DNA of 64,000 nucleotides, taken from the NCBI GenBank assembly GCA_005408345.1, contig SEMN01000133.1:1089264-1153263 (forward strand). Reading direction: 5' to 3'. Position 1 is the stretch's first letter, and every line of letters starts with the position of its first letter. Positions 62,038 through 64,000 of the stretch are shown here, in pieces. The position numbers and the translations under genes were made by a program. Below the pieces are notes generated by a model. The model saw only the letters and a list, made by a program, of their open reading frames with translations, was not told the origin of the DNA and did not search any database. Source of the stretch: Macquaria australasica (Eukaryota; Chordata; Actinopteri; Centrarchiformes; Percichthyidae).

Positions 62038-62149
62038 ATGGCTGCGATGAGACGCAGGAAACCTCCTAAAACGGATGCAATAGAACATGCTGCCAAGGCC
62101 CTGGACAAGACAGCAGAGTTGGAAGTGAAATTCATCAACTCTTTTAAAG
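62038..62149 (+). CDS. KMT5A-like methyltransferase, first recognised coding exon
   Basis: Encodes MAAMRRRKPPKTDAIEHAAK and on to Phe-Lys-Gly, 37 codons plus one base, ending at a donor AAG/GTATGG (phase 1). The segment is basic at the start and then helical and charged; it replaces the long N-terminal region of true KMT5A, and no PCNA-binding degron or other KMT5A N-terminal motif is visible. The last residues join in frame with the next exon to form Lys-Gly-Arg-Gly-Val, the conserved entry to the SET domain, which confirms the junction. The start at 62038 is chosen because it is the first ATG of the conserved-looking part. The frame stays open upstream to 61957, and an in-frame spliced start at 61523 is possible. 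Confidence 0.78.
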
Positions 62150-63173
62150 GTATGGTGTTTGTGTTTTCATTATACTTTGGTATTGATATTTTGTAGTTCT
62201 ATCCTAGCTTACCTCTTACTAGTACTCAGGAGTTTACAAAATTTAAAAAAAAAAAGGAAAATTGCTTAAAATAAGAGTGCATTTTGTTCTAAAACATTAT
62301 TATTGTTGGTTAATTTTGGGGGTTTTTCAATAAATGAAGCCAGTATGTGCATGCGTTACTGTGATGTGCAACTTTTAAAGGATTTTTAAAAGGGCAACTC
62401 TGTTTTTTTTAAACCTGGGCCCTATTTTTACAAATTTTACTTACCATTAGTTTTGGAATTGGTCCAGTAGATTGCCTCTGCCAGTTTCCGTGAACAGGCT
62501 GCAATGTCTGCAACGTAATCCTTGCAGGCAATTACGCCCATGAAAATTACGTCCAGTAAAAGTGCTTGTTTTTGCCAGTGACAGGCTCACACTGCTGTTC
62601 TAAGACTCTGACAACATTATGGAAAGGATCCCTGCAGAGGCAGACGGTTTGTTAGAGTAAGACCCTTTTGTCTTCCTGCAACAATTCAACCTCTCGCAAG
62701 ATTTCAGAGCGAGACTTTTCCTTGAGCGAGACTTTCTGTTACTGGTCAAAGAAAAAGGATCTTACTCTTTAACAAACGGTCTGTCTATGTAGGGATCCTT
62801 TCCATAATGTTGTCAGTCTTAGAATAACAGTCTGAGCCTGTCATTGACAACAACACTTTTAAAGCACGTACTTTTCACGGGCGCAGTTGCCTGCAAGGAT
62901 TGCATTGCAGCCATTGCAGCCCGTTCGTCGATGCCAGTGGAGGCGATTGACTGGATTCCAAAACTAATGGTAAATATCATTTTGACCCCAAAATTTGAAA
63001 AAATAAAAATAGGTCCCAGATTTAAAAATACCGGAGTTTCCCATTAATTATATTCTGTTATGTGGTTATTGATGTTATGAAATGAATAGCTCCTACTTAT
63101 GTAGCCTCTAGGAATATTAAAAAATATAACTGTAAAGCTTTCACCACTAATGGTATCTGTATGTGTGCACTAG
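62150..63173 (+). other. Intron 1 of KMT5A-like gene
   Basis: 1024 bp with a GTATGG donor and a TGCACTAG acceptor. The acceptor's pyrimidine tract is poor. Two thirds of the intron is the foldback element at 62392-63042. Confidence 0.8.
62392..63042. mobile_element. Complete long-inverted-repeat (foldback) element
   Basis: 651 bp with termini GGGCAACTC and, reversed, GGGAAACTC. The left arm (about 62392-62673) and right arm (about 62757-63042) are inverted copies along most of their length: for example 'acaacattatggaaaggatc' in the left arm (62610-62629) is mirrored by 'gatcctttccataatgttgt' in the right (62795-62814), and 'gcaggcaattacgcccatga' by 'cacgggcgcagttgcctgc'. The centre (about 62675-62755) is unique, with two 'gagcgagact' words. 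No ORF of note. No clear target duplication. A half copy lies at 11391-11717. Confidence 0.9.
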
Positions 63174-63336
63174 GCCGCGGGGTGTTTGCCAAGGACCATT
63201 TTGGAAAAGGAGACTTTGTGGTGGAGTACAGAGGAGATTTAATAAATTTTGAAGAATCTCAAAGGAGAAGGAGGATATATCATGGGAGATCTGCTGTCTT
63301 CGTGTTTGATTTCTTCTGGCAAGAAAGAACATGGTG
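63174..63336 (+). CDS. KMT5A-like methyltransferase, SET domain N-terminal exon
   Basis: 163 bp, entering in phase 1 and leaving in phase 2 through a GTAAGG donor. It encodes RGVFAKDHFGKGDFVVEYRG and continues DLINFEESQRRRRIYHG through to the aromatic stretch VFDFFWQERTWW. The G-R-G-V...G-D-F-V-V-E-Y-x-G-D-L spacing is that of KMT5A/SETD8, where the GxG motif forms part of the S-adenosylmethionine pocket; KMT5A has His in YHGDL where this protein has Arg. The family methylates lysine using SAM, histone H4 Lys20 in KMT5A itself; the substrate of this divergent protein is unknown. Confidence 0.93.
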
Positions 63337-63635
63337 GTAAGGCTTAGATTGAATTTTACATTTCTGAACAATGTAGTTTTTTGATATCTCAAACAAATAT
63401 ATGGTATTAATTCATCAGTCACTGAGTTACCAAATAATGTGTTGTACAGATTCATGTGAATAAAGGCTTGAAGTCAGGTTATTTATCTATAAAAATCTGT
63501 CTACTTAAGGTAATTTCACTATTGCGAGCTGTTTCTTATATAATCTAATCTGAGGAGCAAAGGTAAATTGATGATAAGTACAATCAGTAATTTAATTTTA
63601 TGAACCTTAATCATTGATTTATTATGTTTTTGAAG
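63337..63635 (+). other. Intron 2 of KMT5A-like gene
   Basis: 299 bp with a GTAAGG donor and TTTTTGAAG acceptor. No repeat seen inside it. Confidence 0.88.
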
Positions 63636-63828
63636 TATTGATGCAGCTCGAGAAGATGACAGTCTAGGAAGACTAGTCAATGATGACCACAAGCATCCGA
63701 ACTGCAAGATGAAAAAGGTCATATCAGAGGGCAGGCCGCACCTCTGTCTCTTTGCTCTGAGAGACATTAATGCTGGAGAAGAAATAACGTACGACTATGG
63801 AGGAACTGACTGGCCTTGGAGGAAACAG
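63636..63828 (+). CDS. KMT5A-like methyltransferase, SET domain catalytic exon (gene may continue)
   Basis: Opens in phase 2 to give Cys-Ile-Asp-Ala-Ala-Arg-Glu, matching the CVDATRE motif of KMT5A, then SLGRLVNDDHKHPNCKMKK, PHLCLFALRDINAGEEITYD and YGGTDWPWRKQ. The catalytic Tyr of the ITYDYG motif is present. The usual Asn-His pair after GRL(I/V) is Asn-Asp here. The three exons total 156 codons. The exon may end at 63828 before a weak donor (GTTTGT), with the gene continuing beyond the window, or translation may run on four codons (V-C-Q-D) to the TGA at 63841-63843, which would make a complete short protein of 160 residues. Neighbouring sequence does not decide between these. Confidence 0.93.
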
Positions 63829-63843
63829 GTTTGTCAAGATTGA

Positions 63844-64000
63844 GTTGCTGAATGTCAGTGTGAAAGTGTTGTTCGGTTGAAGAAAGATTGTGCATATTGG
63901 CTAAGTCAGAATGATGCAGAATTGTTTTTCTTTCCTCAGAATTAAACCAATACTGGTGTTTTTGCCTATAATTATTTTTACTTTTGGCTAGTTCAGAATA
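63844..64000 (+). other. Intron or 3' UTR after the last SET exon
   Basis: No further exon recognised before the window end; identity depends on whether the 63829 donor is used. Confidence 0.5.

Overview
The window is vertebrate nuclear DNA, most likely from a bony (teleost) fish. The evidence is spliced genes with GT/AG introns, dense simple repeats, L2/Rex1-type LINE remnants, hAT and PIF/Harbinger MITEs, tRNA-headed SINE-like repeats and Ty3/gypsy-type LTRs of kinds familiar to me from teleost genomes. Family names for repeats come from memory of consensus sequences, not from a search.

Only two protein-coding genes can be supported, both on the + strand at opposite ends. Bases 1-470 are the last coding exon of a classical type II cadherin, followed by a 3' UTR with an AU-rich element and polyadenylation signals near 1755 and 1803. 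Bases 62038-63828 carry three coding exons of a short KMT5A-like (SETD8-like) SET-domain lysine methyltransferase, with a possible first exon or promoter at about 61380-61530; it may continue past the window or stop at 63841-63843. The roughly 60 kb between them looks intergenic: short chance ORFs, AT-rich sequence, microsatellites and old or partial transposons.

Region by region: 3.7-4.6 kb, nested degraded fish repeats; 8.3-8.8 kb, solo LTR with perfect 5-bp target-site duplication (TSD); 9.5 kb, SINE-like repeat; 11.4-11.7 kb, half of a foldback element whose full copy lies in the KMT5A-like intron at 62.4-63.0 kb; 13.2 kb, CA/TG array; 14.9-15.2 kb, hAT MITE; 16.4-17.8 kb, dead LINE reverse transcriptase; 18.7-19.6 kb, dispersed repeats; 21.2 kb, CT/CA array; 31.7-32.3 kb, second solo LTR; 36.5 and 38.6-40.8 kb, a local duplicate pair in which the second copy received a 1.88-kb LTR element encoding proline-rich tandem repeats while the first preserves the empty site; 43.0 and 46.0 kb, another repeat pair; 45.4-45.7 kb, a 22-bp direct repeat bracketing an intron-like 301-bp segment; 48.0-48.3 kb, PIF/Harbinger MITE; 59.8 kb, a strong G-quadruplex motif.

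I found no CRISPR array, operon, rRNA or convincing tRNA gene, and no clear undescribed multi-gene system. The most informative signals are the dated LTR insertion with its empty-site paralog, the foldback element beside the SET exon, and the Asn-Asp substitution in the SET active-site motif.
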